Assembly (NCBI GenBank): GCA_040512755.1
Contig: JBEVEP010000144.1
Coordinates: 1-6,503 of the forward strand
Direction: 5' to 3'
Length of the DNA stretch: 6,503 bases
DNA from: JBEVEP01 sp040512755
GTDB lineage: Bacteria; Pseudomonadota; Alphaproteobacteria; Rhizobiales; Rhizobiaceae
The position numbers and the translations under genes are program-made. Each line of letters begins with the position of its first letter. Positions within the stretch are counted from its first letter, which is position 1. Below the pieces are notes generated by a model. That model made no database searches, had not been told where the DNA came from, and worked only from the letters and a program-made list of their open reading frames with translations. This document shows, piece by piece, positions 1-6,503 of the stretch.

Positions 1-3000
1 TGCAGGCTCATATCTCCCGGTCCGAGGTGAGTGGTGATCTGGTTTGCTTGGCAAGGCAGGCCTTGGTAAGGGCTGCCCTGCGGAAAGGCTCGTGGAAAGA
101 GTGGTTTGGGCCTCTTCGGTCAAGACGCGAAGCCAGGAGGTCAGATCCTCCATCCTTTCCGCAACAATATGAATCACATTCGATTCAGACTGAAGACGGC
201 CGTCGACCCGGATGAAGCGGGAACCAAGCACGATCGAGCGAAAACGCTCGAAAACCCGTGGCCAGACAATGATGTTGGCTACCGCCTTTTCGTCCTCCAG
301 CGTCAGGAAGATCGCATTGCCCGTGCCCGGCCTCTGCCGCACCAGCACAAGTCCGGAGACGGACACCCGTCTCCCATCTGGTACCGCGCTGAGCCGAGCA
401 TTCGGAGTGATGCCCGATCTATCAAGCCGTGGTCGCATGAAAGAAACCGGATGCGCCTTCAACGAAAGGCCAAGTGACTGATAGTCATGGATGACATGCT
501 GTCCGAGCGGCATGGCCGGCAGTCTTGTTTCGGGCTCGTTGTCGCGCAGGCGGAGGCCAGGTTTGTCGAAAAGCGGCAGGAACTCGGTAGCACTTTTTTT
601 ATCCAGCGCTCGAACCGCCCAAAGAGCTTCCCGGCGGTCGAGCCCGAGGGATCGAAAGGCGTCGGCCTGGGCAAGTCGCTCGATGTCGCCGGTATCGAGA
701 CCGGATCGGAGCCATACGTCCCGGATTGAATCGTAGCCTTGGTTTCGCCTGAGGACGAACGCTCTCATGCGGTCTTCTGACAACCCCTTGATTTGCCGAA
801 AACCGAGCCGGACGGCATGTCTGCTCCTGATTACGTCCCGCATTTCCGCATGACGCTCCGCGATGCAAGAAGGGTCGAAGGCGTACTCTTCCAATGTGCA
901 GTCCCACTCCGATTGATTGATATCAACCTGCAGGATCTCGATGCCGTGATCCTGCGCATCGCGGACCAACTGCGCTGGCCTGTAAAAGCCCATGGGTTGA
1001 GAATTCAGGATTGCCGCGCAGAAGACATCAGGAAAATAGGCTTTCAGCCAACAGGAGGCATAGACAAGCAGTGCGAAGGCGGCAGCGTGGCTCTCCGGAA
1101 ATCCGTATTCACCGAAGCCTTCGATCTGCTTGAAACAGCGCTCGGCGAATTCTCGCGGATAGTCCTTCGCGACCATCCCCTCGATCATCTTTTCGCGGTA
1201 ATTGCCGATCGTGCCCGTGCGCTTGAAAGTCGCCATGGCGCGACGCAGCTGATCGGCCTCACCTGGCTTGAAGCCTCCGGCCACGATCGCGATCTTCATC
1301 GCCTGCTCCTGGAAAAGAGGCACACCAAGTGTTCTCTTCAGAATTGCCTCGAGTTCGGGCCGAACATATTCCGGCTTCTCCTTGCCTTGCCGCCTGCGCA
1401 AATAGGGGTGGACCATGTCGCCCTGGATGGGGCCGGGCCGAACGATCGCCACCTCGATGACAAGGTCATAGAATGTGCGCGGCTTGAGGCGCGGCAGCAT
1501 GCTCATCTGGGCGCGGCTTTCGATCTGGAAGACGCCGATCGTGTCCGCGCGGCAGATCATGTCGTAGACCCGTTCATCTTCTGGAGGGATCGTAGCCAGT
1601 TCGACTACCCGTCCGTGCTCGTCCCGGACATCGTAATGTGTTTCCAGGAGAGCGAAGGCTCTGCGCAGGCAAGAAAGCATGCCGAGCGCCAGCACATCCA
1701 CCTTGAGGATGCCCACGGCATCGAGATCATCCTTGTCCCATTCGACCATCTTGCGTTCATCCATCGCCGTCTTGACGATGGGTACGATCTCATCGAGCCG
1801 GTCTTTGGTGATGACGAAACCTCCAACATGCTGGGACAGATGGCGGGGAAAACCCATAATGTCATTGGCGCGATCGATCACGTGCCTTGCCAGAGGATCG
1901 GTTTCGCTCAGGCCTCCCGCCTTGGCTTCCTTCTCGCCAAGCGTGGATGAAGACCAGCCCCAAATCGATCCCGAAAGAGCATCCCGGACGTCATCAGAGA
2001 GTCCCATTGCCTTGGCGACCTCGCGCAAGGCGGAACGGCCCCGATACGTCACTACGGATGCGGCGAGCGCCGTCCGTTTTTCGCTGTATTTCTTATAGAT
2101 GTACTCGATGACGGGATCGCGTTTTTCATGTTCGAAATCGACATCGATATCGGGAGGCTCGTTGCGTTCGCGGGAAATGAATCGTTCGAATAGTGTATCG
2201 ATGACGTCCGGTCTGACATCCGTAATGCGCAGGCAGTAGCAAATGACGGAATTGGCCGCCGAACCGCGCCCCTGGCATAGAATTTTCTGCGAGCGGGCAT
2301 AGGTGACGATATCGTGGACCGTCAGAAAATAGCGGGCGTATTTCAGTTCCCGCACTGTATCGAGTTCGTGATTGATAATTGCCTTGACGTTCTCCGGAAC
2401 GCCATTCGGGAAACGGACTTTTGCCCCTTCCCAAGTCAACCTTTCCAACTCTGCTTGAGGTTCGAGTCCTGATTCAGTCGGCTCGTCCGGATAATTGTAT
2501 TTCAGGTCGTTCAGCGAGAACGTCAGAGTTTCCTTAAAACGTATCGTTTCCATGATCGCTTCGGGATGTCTGCGAAAAAGCCGGGCCATTTCGGCCGGCG
2601 GCTTCAGATAGCGCTCGGCATTGGCGCGCAATTCAAAACCGGCCTCGGCAACTGGCCCGTTCAGACGGATCGCGGTGAGCACATCCTGGAGCGGACGGCG
2701 ACCGGGGACGTGATAAAGCACATCATTGACCGCCATCAGGGGGAGGCAGGCAATTCTTGCCATGCTGGCCGCCTGTTCGAGTCGAAAATGGTCGTTCCCG
2801 GCATAGGAAGGTGAAGCAGCAAGCCACAGGGAAGTCCCAAACCGATCCTTCAAGGAGGCTAGAAACTGCAATGTGCCTTCGGATGGCGCGTCGAAATCCG
2901 GCATGATGGCGAGTGAAAGAAGATCGCCCCATTCAAGCAGGTCGTTGACGAGAAGGTCGGGGGCGCCCTTTTCACCACGCGCATTTGCAACAGTCAGCAT

Positions 3001-3291
3001 CCGGCAGAGATGAGCCCAACCCTCGCGATTCTGAGGGTAGGCAAGGACGTCAGGCGCGCCATCGGAAAAGACAAGCCGGCAGCCCGGATGATAGAGCAGG
3101 TTTTCCACCTTGGTCTGCTGCCAGGCGCGCACGACGCCTGCGACGGTGTTCCGGTCGGCGAGCCCCATGGCGGAAAAGCCCAGAAGCCTTGCGGCGACCG
3201 CAAGTTCCTCCGGCTTGGAAGCCCCACGCAGGAATGAAAAATTCGACTGTATGGCGAATTCCGCATAGGGCATCGCGACGGTTGTGCTCAT
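1..3291 (-). CDS. dnaE2: Error-prone DNA polymerase DnaE2 (ImuC), 3' end beyond window
   Basis: C-family (PolIII alpha-like) DNA polymerase that carries out mutagenic translesion synthesis with ImuA and ImuB. I translated the frame by eye from the ATG at 3291: 1,097 codons are open and no stop is reached at position 1, so the gene is cut at its 3' end; the family usually has roughly 1,050-1,150 residues, so little is missing. Domains in order: N-terminal PHP domain (about 8-250, [14 protein letters not shown] at 12-25); polymerase core with GRGSAANS at 341-348, the aspartate cluster PPDIDVDF (D381, D383, D385) and the third aspartate in ILKVDVLAL (D532); helix-hairpin-helix region (about 828-900, [13 protein letters not shown]); OB fold (about 973-1045, [20 protein letters not shown]). 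The PHP HxH metal motif reads AIQ (13-15), so the PHP site is probably inactive. The tail after about 1060 is Ser/Pro-rich. The start overlaps the imuB stop as ATGA, implying translational coupling; a weak GGGA lies 7 nt upstream. Confidence 0.95.
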   Translation of the reverse strand, partial: MSTTVAMPYAEFAIQSNFSFLRGASKPEELAVAARLLGFSAMGLADRNTVAGVVRAWQQTKVENLLYHPGCRLVFSDGAPDVLAYPQNREGWAHLCRMLTVANARGEKGAPDLLVNDLLEWGDLLSLAIMPDFDAPSEGTLQFLASLKDRFGTSLWLAASPSYAGNDHFRLEQAASMARIACLPLMAVNDVLYHVPGRRPLQDVLTAIRLNGPVAEAGFELRANAERYLKPPAEMARLFRRHPEAIMETIRFKETLTFSLNDLKYNYPDEPTESGLEPQAELERLTWEGAKVRFPNGVPENVKAIINHELDTVRELKYARYFLTVHDIVTYARSQKILCQGRGSAANSVICYCLRITDVRPDVIDTLFERFISRERNEPPDIDVDFEHEKRDPVIEYIYKKYSEKRTALAASVVTYRGRSALREVAKAMGLSDDVRDALSGSIWGWSSSTLGEKEAKAGGLSETDPLARHVIDRANDIMGFPRHLSQHVGGFVITKDRLDEIVPIVKTAMDERKMVEWDKDDLDAVGILKVDVLALGMLSCLRRAFALLETHYDVRDEHGRVVELATIPPEDERVYDMICRADTIGVFQIESRAQMSMLPRLKPRTFYDLVIEVAIVRPGPIQGDMVHPYLRRRQGKEKPEYVRPELEAILKRTLGVPLFQEQAMKIAIVAGGFKPGEADQLRRAMATFKRTGTIGNYREKMIEGMVAKDYPREFAERCFKQIEGFGEYGFPESHAAAFALLVYASCWLKAYFPDVFCAAILNSQPMGFYRPAQLVRDAQDHGIEILQVDINQSEWDCTLEEYAFDPSCIAERHAEMRDVIRSRHAVRLGFRQIKGLSEDRMRAFVLRRNQGYDSIRDVWLRSGLDTGDIERLAQADAFRSLGLDRREALWAVRALDKKSATEFLPLFDKPGLRLRDNEPETRLPAMPLGQHVIHDYQSLGLSLKAHPVSFMRPRLDRSGITPNARLSAVPDGRRVSVSGLVLVRQRPGTGNAIFLTLEDEKAVANIIVWPRVFERFRSIVLGSRFIRVDGRLQSESNVIHIVAERMEDLTSWLRVLTEEAQTTLSTSLSAGQPLPRPALPSKPDHHSPRTGRYEPA

Positions 3292-4877
3292 GCGAAAATC
3301 CCATGCATGAACCATCGCGGCGCTTCCTGCGATGCGTCGTACAAGCCTTGCCGGTAAAGCCAATAACGTCGTCCAGAGGCGTCCTCGACGCGGAAATAAT
3401 CGCGTGTCGGAGTATCACTATTCCCGTGCCACCATTCTGGCGCGATGCGTTCCGGTCCTTCGGATTTCGCGACCCTATGCGTGACACGCCGCCAGCGGAA
3501 ATGAACGGGAGGACCTTCAGGGACTTCGGTTGCCGCGACTTCGATTGGCTCAGGCTGGCGAAAAAGACGGATGGGACGGTCGGGTCCGGTTCTTTCAACC
3601 GTGTCTGCGTTTCGCGCACCGGATTTTTGGAGGGACGCTTCAGAAAGCGGCGTCATTACAATCGCACGTTCGGGGATGTGACTCTCGACAGGAACAGGCC
3701 TCAAAACAGCCTGTTCCCCTAGCCGCGCGCGGATGCGGTCTGCGAAAAGGGCAAGCGCTTCGCCATTGTTCGGCGCTTTCCCGGCAAGGTCGATCTGCTC
3801 CGGTTGAAAGAGGCCCATTGCAAGAACGGAAAGGCGCACAAGTTCGAAGCCGTACCCCGCATCGATCTCATTTCCAGGCGCTGCGAATTTTTCGTGAAAA
3901 AGCCGTCTTATCAGCAAGGGCTCCCGCAAAGGTCGTGATGTGCCGACCAGGATGCGGATGACTGCGCCGTCTACCCGGAAAAGCGCGAGTTCCAGAACCC
4001 GCGCTCCCTCGTTACGCCGCTCGAGATCGGTTCTTAACGTGAGGGCCAGTTCAAAAGTCAGAGTTTCGATGTCTTCAAGGATCGTTATGGGCTCGGCAAG
4101 ATGCCGCTCAACCGAAAGCGGGGAGACGGGCAAGCGTGGCGAAATGGGTTCTTCAATGCGGCCGAGAGCCTGATCAAGTCGTATCAGGAGCTGCTTGCCG
4201 AAGCGCCGGACAAGCGGGGCGCGCGGCGCCGACATGATTGCTCCCGTTGTGCGCAGACCGACACTTTCCAGGCTGCTGCGAATGTCCGGGTCTATACGCA
4301 AGGCGGAAAGTGGCAAAGGGGCCAAGGCTTCTTCTTCGGTGCCGGGCTCTATGATGCCGTCCCTCAAAAAGCGGGCTGCCGCCCAGGCGGTGCCGGGGGT
4401 CGAGGCAAGCCCTGCCCGCGCATGAAAACCCTGTTGGAGGAGGCGCGCCAGAACGTCGCCCAACATCGTTTTTTCACCGCCAAAAAGATGGGCGCAGCCG
4501 GTAATGTCGAGAAGAAGGCCGTCCGAACCGTCAAGGGCGACCAGAGGTGTGTAGCGATCGCACCAATCGGCTAGGCTTTCGAGCAATCTGCGGTCTGCCG
4601 CCGGGTCTGCTTCAATGATTTCGATCTCGGGATGCATAGCGCGTGCGTCGGCCATTCCCATGCCGCGCTTCAGCCGAAGCCCTTCAGCCCGCTCGTCGAG
4701 CGCCGCGACGCGCTGGGTGTTGTCCTCCCGATGGCTGATGACCAGCGGCTGTAGCCTTGCCGGCGGGTTTGAACGCCACGACCTGCCCAGGCGCTGGCGA
4801 AAAATCCGGTCTGAAGGCAGGTGCGGAAACCACAGAGCGAGAATTCTCTGGCCGTCTTTCCTCAAATACGTGTTCAT
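3288..4877 (-). CDS. imuB: ImuB, catalytically degenerate Y-family polymerase paralogue
   Basis: Accessory hub of the ImuABC mutasome; in the family it contacts the beta clamp, ImuA and DnaE2 rather than synthesising DNA. From the ATG at 4877 it has 529 residues, within the usual range. The N-terminus [15 protein letters not shown] (11-25) is the typical ImuB opening and occupies the place where active Y-family enzymes have their first catalytic Asp; that Asp is absent. [22 protein letters not shown] (113-134) is split here as VALDGSDG plus [14 protein letters not shown]; the Asp-Glu pair of active enzymes reads D119-G120, so the Glu is missing. Little-finger region about 250-345. QIDLAG (361-366) resembles a clamp-binding motif. 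The C-terminal block [20 protein letters not shown] (492-511), ending [10 protein letters not shown], is typical of proteobacterial ImuB. The frame is open further upstream to 5015, but that part lies inside imuA and lacks family features; GGAG 10 nt before 4877 supports this start. Overlaps imuA by 194 nt and dnaE2 by ATGA. Confidence 0.93.
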   Translation of the reverse strand: MNTYLRKDGQRILALWFPHLPSDRIFRQRLGRSWRSNPPARLQPLVISHREDNTQRVAALDERAEGLRLKRGMGMADARAMHPEIEIIEADPAADRRLLESLADWCDRYTPLVALDGSDGLLLDITGCAHLFGGEKTMLGDVLARLLQQGFHARAGLASTPGTAWAAARFLRDGIIEPGTEEEALAPLPLSALRIDPDIRSSLESVGLRTTGAIMSAPRAPLVRRFGKQLLIRLDQALGRIEEPISPRLPVSPLSVERHLAEPITILEDIETLTFELALTLRTDLERRNEGARVLELALFRVDGAVIRILVGTSRPLREPLLIRRLFHEKFAAPGNEIDAGYGFELVRLSVLAMGLFQPEQIDLAGKAPNNGEALALFADRIRARLGEQAVLRPVPVESHIPERAIVMTPLSEASLQKSGARNADTVERTGPDRPIRLFRQPEPIEVAATEVPEGPPVHFRWRRVTHRVAKSEGPERIAPEWWHGNSDTPTRDYFRVEDASGRRYWLYRQGLYDASQEAPRWFMHGIFA

Positions 4878-5685
4878 CGGGGTTCCACTCCAATATGAAT
4901 TCTCCCGGCAGGGCGGTGCGGCTTTTGCCAATGGCCACAGTGAAGGCCGGGCGCCCGATCGAATCGGCAAGCGGTCCTGCCAGGGTGCGGCGAGATACGG
5001 CGGTGGCAGCCGCAACGAGTATTCGGACGGGCGCGGCGGTAGGCTCGGCCTTTGCAGCCTGACGCAGCAGGAAGACTGGCCTGCCGGCCATCTGCGCGCG
5101 TCGATGCAGCCGTTGTGTTGCGGTCAGGTCGAGACGGACTGGATTGCCATGCACTTCCAAAATGACGGCGGAAAGTTCCTGTAGCCGGGCGGCCTCCTCG
5201 GCAATCCAGAGCGCATCGAGGAGTTTCGTGGTTTGCGAAATGAGCAGTTCGTCGGGTGAAAGGCCGGAAAGCGCTAGGATACCCGGCGCGTAAGGAAATC
5301 CCGTCTCTGCAAAATCCTGGCTGACGCCAATCCAGAGAACAGGAAACCGTGCGCCATGGCCAGCCTTCCTGTTTGAGATCAATCCGGCAAGTGTGAGGGA
5401 AAATCCGGCGACAGCCCCTGCATCGCGGATCTCTCCGCCGTGAATTTCGGTCAATGCCGCGCAGGGAATGCCTCCGCCCAGGGCATTGTCGAGACGTGCG
5501 GCGCCTGTTTTGAATAACGTGCCTGATCCTGCAGCGATCCCTTGATGCCGCAGAACTGTTGCGCTGTCGTCCGGCGACGTCAGCATCTCAGGCAGATTGC
5601 CTTCGATCTTCGCGATTTTCTGGCGCAAGGCAAAAAGGGTTTCCTGCGCCATGGCGTTTATAGCCATGTCGGTCGCCTGATACAT
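4684..5685 (-). CDS. imuA: ImuA, RecA-fold SOS mutagenesis protein
   Basis: First gene of the cassette; ImuA proteins are RecA/SulA-like accessory factors needed for DnaE2-dependent mutagenesis, acting in the cytosol through ImuB. Up to 333 residues. Recognisable blocks: N-terminal helix MAQETLFALRQKIAKIEG (12-29); RLDNALGGGIPCAALTEIHG (64-83), the RecA-like entry to the nucleotide-binding fold, but the following loop (84-94) lacks a good Walker A GKT/S; hydrophobic strand LSAVILEVHG (171-180) in the Walker B position; and [10 protein letters not shown] (261-270), the usual end of the conserved core. Residues about 279-333 form an Ala/Pro/Gly/Arg-rich tail lying over the start of imuB. Start choice is uncertain: the ATG at 5685 has AGGA 4 nt upstream, but that AGGA is inside the LexA box; ATGs at 5667 and 5652 are alternatives, and residue 12 (5652) begins the part that looks conserved. 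Confidence 0.88.
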   Translation of the reverse strand: MYQATDMAINAMAQETLFALRQKIAKIEGNLPEMLTSPDDSATVLRHQGIAAGSGTLFKTGAARLDNALGGGIPCAALTEIHGGEIRDAGAVAGFSLTLAGLISNRKAGHGARFPVLWIGVSQDFAETGFPYAPGILALSGLSPDELLISQTTKLLDALWIAEEAARLQELSAVILEVHGNPVRLDLTATQRLHRRAQMAGRPVFLLRQAAKAEPTAAPVRILVAAATAVSRRTLAGPLADSIGRPAFTVAIGKSRTALPGEFILEWNPDEHVFEERRPENSRSVVSAPAFRPDFSPAPGQVVAFKPAGKATAAGHQPSGGQHPARRGARRAG

Positions 5686-5687
5686 AT

Positions 5688-5702
5688 GTTCCTGTTATGT
5701 TC
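5688..5702 (-). promoter_or_regulatory. LexA-binding SOS box upstream of imuA
   Basis: GAAC-ATAACAG-GAAC on the minus strand (GTTC-N7-GTTC on the plus strand) is a perfect match to the direct-repeat LexA operator established for alphaproteobacteria. It ends 2 nt before the first possible imuA ATG, so bound LexA would block initiation of the imuA-imuB-dnaE2 transcript. The same intergenic region serves the divergent metallopeptidase gene, whose start is about 150 bp away. That this box controls imuA is inference from position and from the known SOS regulation of this cassette in other bacteria. Confidence 0.87.
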
Positions 5703-5734
5703 TTATGGATTCCAGAGCTTGCCGGAAGAGTCAA
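5702..5734 (-). promoter_or_regulatory. imuA: Possible imuA promoter
   Basis: On the minus strand TTGACT (5734-5729) is a good -35 match. With a 17-nt spacer the hexamer would be AATCCA, a poor -10; the better hexamer CATAAG (5707-5702) needs a spacing of 21 nt, longer than usual. Either arrangement puts the LexA box at or just after the transcription start. Weak evidence. Confidence 0.28.
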
Positions 5735-5843
5735 GCTCCTGGCGGGAGAATTTATTCCTGCAACTTCTGCTCTGTTCGCTAAATCACTCGAAAGACACGC
5801 AAAAACCTCGAAAGCTGCAGAGCAAAAGGCTATATGCCGCATC

Positions 5844-5849
5844 AGAGGA
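5844..5849 (+). promoter_or_regulatory. Ribosome binding site of the metallopeptidase gene
   Basis: AGAGGA four bases before the ATG at 5854 is a good Shine-Dalgarno sequence. It decides the start: the reading frame is open far upstream (to an ATG at 5542), but no comparable site precedes that ATG and the upstream part runs antisense to imuA. Confidence 0.7.
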
Positions 5850-5853
5850 CAAA

Positions 5854-6300
5854 ATGGCCCGTATTTACAAGACACGCAGCTGGCACGACCAGCTATCCCC
5901 ATCAATTGAGGAGATGGAGCTTCTGGCGCTTGAGGCCTATGCCCATTTGCCAGAGGAATTCCGCACGCTTACCGGCGAAATTATCATTCAGCTCGCGGAA
6001 TTCCCGACCGACGAGATCATGGACGACCTCGCACTTGAAACGCCCTTCGATCTGCTTGGTCTTTTTGAGGGCCGCGGCATCGCCGAACGCTGGAATCCGC
6101 AAACCGGAGAAGGTCCGAACCGCGTTACGCTCTATCGCCGCGCCATCCTCGACTATTGGGCCGAGAATGAAGAAACACTTGGCGACATCGTCACTCATGT
6201 GCTGATCCACGAAATCGGCCACCATTTCGGCCTTAGCGATGATGACATGGAGCGACTTGAGGAAGCAGCGGATCACGGCGACGTCGCGCCGAAACCTTAA
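5854..6300 (+). CDS. Zinc metallopeptidase family protein (DUF1025/Zincin_1 type)
   Basis: Small predicted cytosolic metalloprotease of 148 residues, the normal size for this family of minimal metalloproteases. The zinc site HEIGHHFGLSD (119-129) fits HExxHxxGxxD: H119 and H123 as ligands, E120 as the catalytic base, D129 as the third ligand. Upstream blocks typical of the family are FDLLGLFEGRGI (65-76) and the NRVTLYRRAILD strand and helix (89-100). The N-terminal half (19-60) is rich in acidic and helical residues. No signal peptide or membrane segment is visible. Its substrate is unknown. It is transcribed divergently from imuA across 168 bp. The intergenic part is open in the same frame, but family length and the Shine-Dalgarno site argue for the start at 5854. 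Whether it responds to DNA damage cannot be told from the sequence: the only SOS box lies next to imuA. Confidence 0.9.
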   Translation: MARIYKTRSWHDQLSPSIEEMELLALEAYAHLPEEFRTLTGEIIIQLAEFPTDEIMDDLALETPFDLLGLFEGRGIAERWNPQTGEGPNRVTLYRRAILDYWAENEETLGDIVTHVLIHEIGHHFGLSDDDMERLEEAADHGDVAPKP

Positions 6301-6330
6301 GAAATCGGGCAAACGGCAGCCATTGGGCCC

Positions 6331-6433
6331 TAGAGCAATTCCAGGAAAAGCGGAAACCCGGTTTTCCGTCCGGAATTGCGTTAAAACAAAGAGTTAGAGC
6401 TGTTCAGCGATTCAATCGAACACTGAACCTCTC
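6331..6433. repeat. Double-palindrome intergenic element, RIME-like
   Basis: Two adjacent inverted repeats. The first (6335-6379) pairs GCAATTCC (6335-6342) with GGAATTGC (6372-6379) and GGAAAA (6344-6349) with TTTTCC (6362-6367), with an inner CGG/CCG around an AAAC loop. After an A-rich spacer and GAGTTAGAGC, the second pairs GTTCAG (6402-6407) with CTGAAC (6423-6428) plus an inner TTC/GAA. From memory, the wording of the first palindrome and the GTTAAAACAAAGAG spacer match an element very common between genes in Rhizobium, Agrobacterium and relatives, and the size of about 103 bp and the two palindromes fit the rhizobial intergenic mosaic element RIME1. Its transcript could fold into two hairpins and could act as a terminator or RNA-stability element; there is no T-tract after the stems. 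Confidence 0.65.
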
Positions 6434-6454
6434 CAAGGTTCCAGCCGGCTTCCG

Positions 6455-6502
6455 TCAGAAATCGCTGAGCTTCATTTCAGGCTTGTAATCAACGCCCTCC
6501 AC
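6455..6502 (-). CDS. Possible C-terminal end of an unidentified gene
   Basis: On the minus strand the last 15 codons before a TGA (6457-6455) read VEGVDYKPEMKLSDF, a plausible natural protein C-terminus; the gene would begin outside the right edge. The stop lies just before the palindromic element, as expected for a gene convergent with the metallopeptidase. The fragment is too short to identify a family, and an open frame of this length can occur by chance. Confidence 0.4.
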   Translation of the reverse strand: MEGVDYKPEMKLSDF

Positions 6503-6503
6503 A

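Noticed and set aside
793..1950. Plus-strand open frame of 385 codons
   Set aside because: It lies wholly antisense to dnaE2, whose frame is continuous and carries the conserved polymerase motifs. The plus-strand product resembles no family I know and is explained by GC-rich codon bias.
1..3291. dnaE2 as a pseudogene broken by frameshifts
   Set aside because: Only short complete frames appear on this strand at first sight, but a codon-by-codon reading from 3291 shows one continuous frame to position 1; it merely lacks its stop within the window.
3050..3619. Minus-strand open frame of 189 codons spanning the imuB/dnaE2 junction
   Set aside because: It is in a third frame relative to both genes, whose conserved motifs fix the true frames on each side of the junction.
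4872..4885. Second LexA-like repeat over the imuB start (GAAC-N6-GAAC on the minus strand)
   Set aside because: The spacing is 6 rather than 7, and it falls in coding sequence inside the overlap; probably chance.
4878..5015. Extension of ImuB to the ATG at 5015 (575 residues)
   Set aside because: The extra 46 residues lie within the conserved part of imuA and show no ImuB features; the ATG at 4877 has a suitable GGAG upstream.
5542..5853. In-frame upstream extension of the metallopeptidase to 252 residues
   Set aside because: It starts inside imuA on the opposite strand, crosses the LexA box, has no ribosome site, and would make the protein far longer than its family.

Overview
The window looks like chromosomal or plasmid DNA of an alphaproteobacterium, most likely of the Rhizobium/Agrobacterium group. 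Three things support this: moderately high GC with the codon bias of that group, an alphaproteobacterial-type SOS box (GTTC-N7-GTTC), and a double-palindrome intergenic element of the kind common in rhizobial genomes. The taxonomic call is inference from these signs, not from a search.

Most of the window (positions 1 to about 5685, minus strand) is an SOS-inducible mutagenesis cassette in the order imuA - imuB - dnaE2 (imuC). ImuA is a RecA-fold accessory protein. ImuB is a Y-family polymerase paralogue whose catalytic carboxylates are mostly replaced. DnaE2 is a C-family error-prone polymerase with its catalytic aspartates in place. The three genes are translationally packed. imuA and imuB overlap by about 194 nt in different frames, and imuB and dnaE2 overlap by an ATGA. 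dnaE2 is open for 1,097 codons and runs off the left edge of the window without a stop, so only its extreme C-terminus is missing. In the accepted model for this pathway, ImuB bridges the beta clamp, ImuA and DnaE2 to allow mutagenic lesion bypass after DNA damage.

A perfect LexA-type box (GAAC-N7-GAAC on the minus strand, 5688-5702) lies immediately before the first possible imuA start, which explains how the cassette would be held off until damage occurs.

Divergent from the cassette, on the plus strand at 5854-6300, is a small cytosolic zinc metallopeptidase of the DUF1025/Zincin_1 type with the motif HEIGHHFGLSD. About 100 bp with two adjacent palindromes (6331-6433) follow it and resemble a rhizobial intergenic mosaic element. 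The right edge may hold the last 15 codons of an unidentified minus-strand gene (6455-6502), which would make the palindromic element sit between convergent genes.

I did not find a novel system. The cassette is a known type. The points most worth a second look are the long imuA/imuB overlap with an overprinted ImuA tail, the position of the LexA box relative to the imuA start, and the degenerate clamp-binding-like motif in ImuB.
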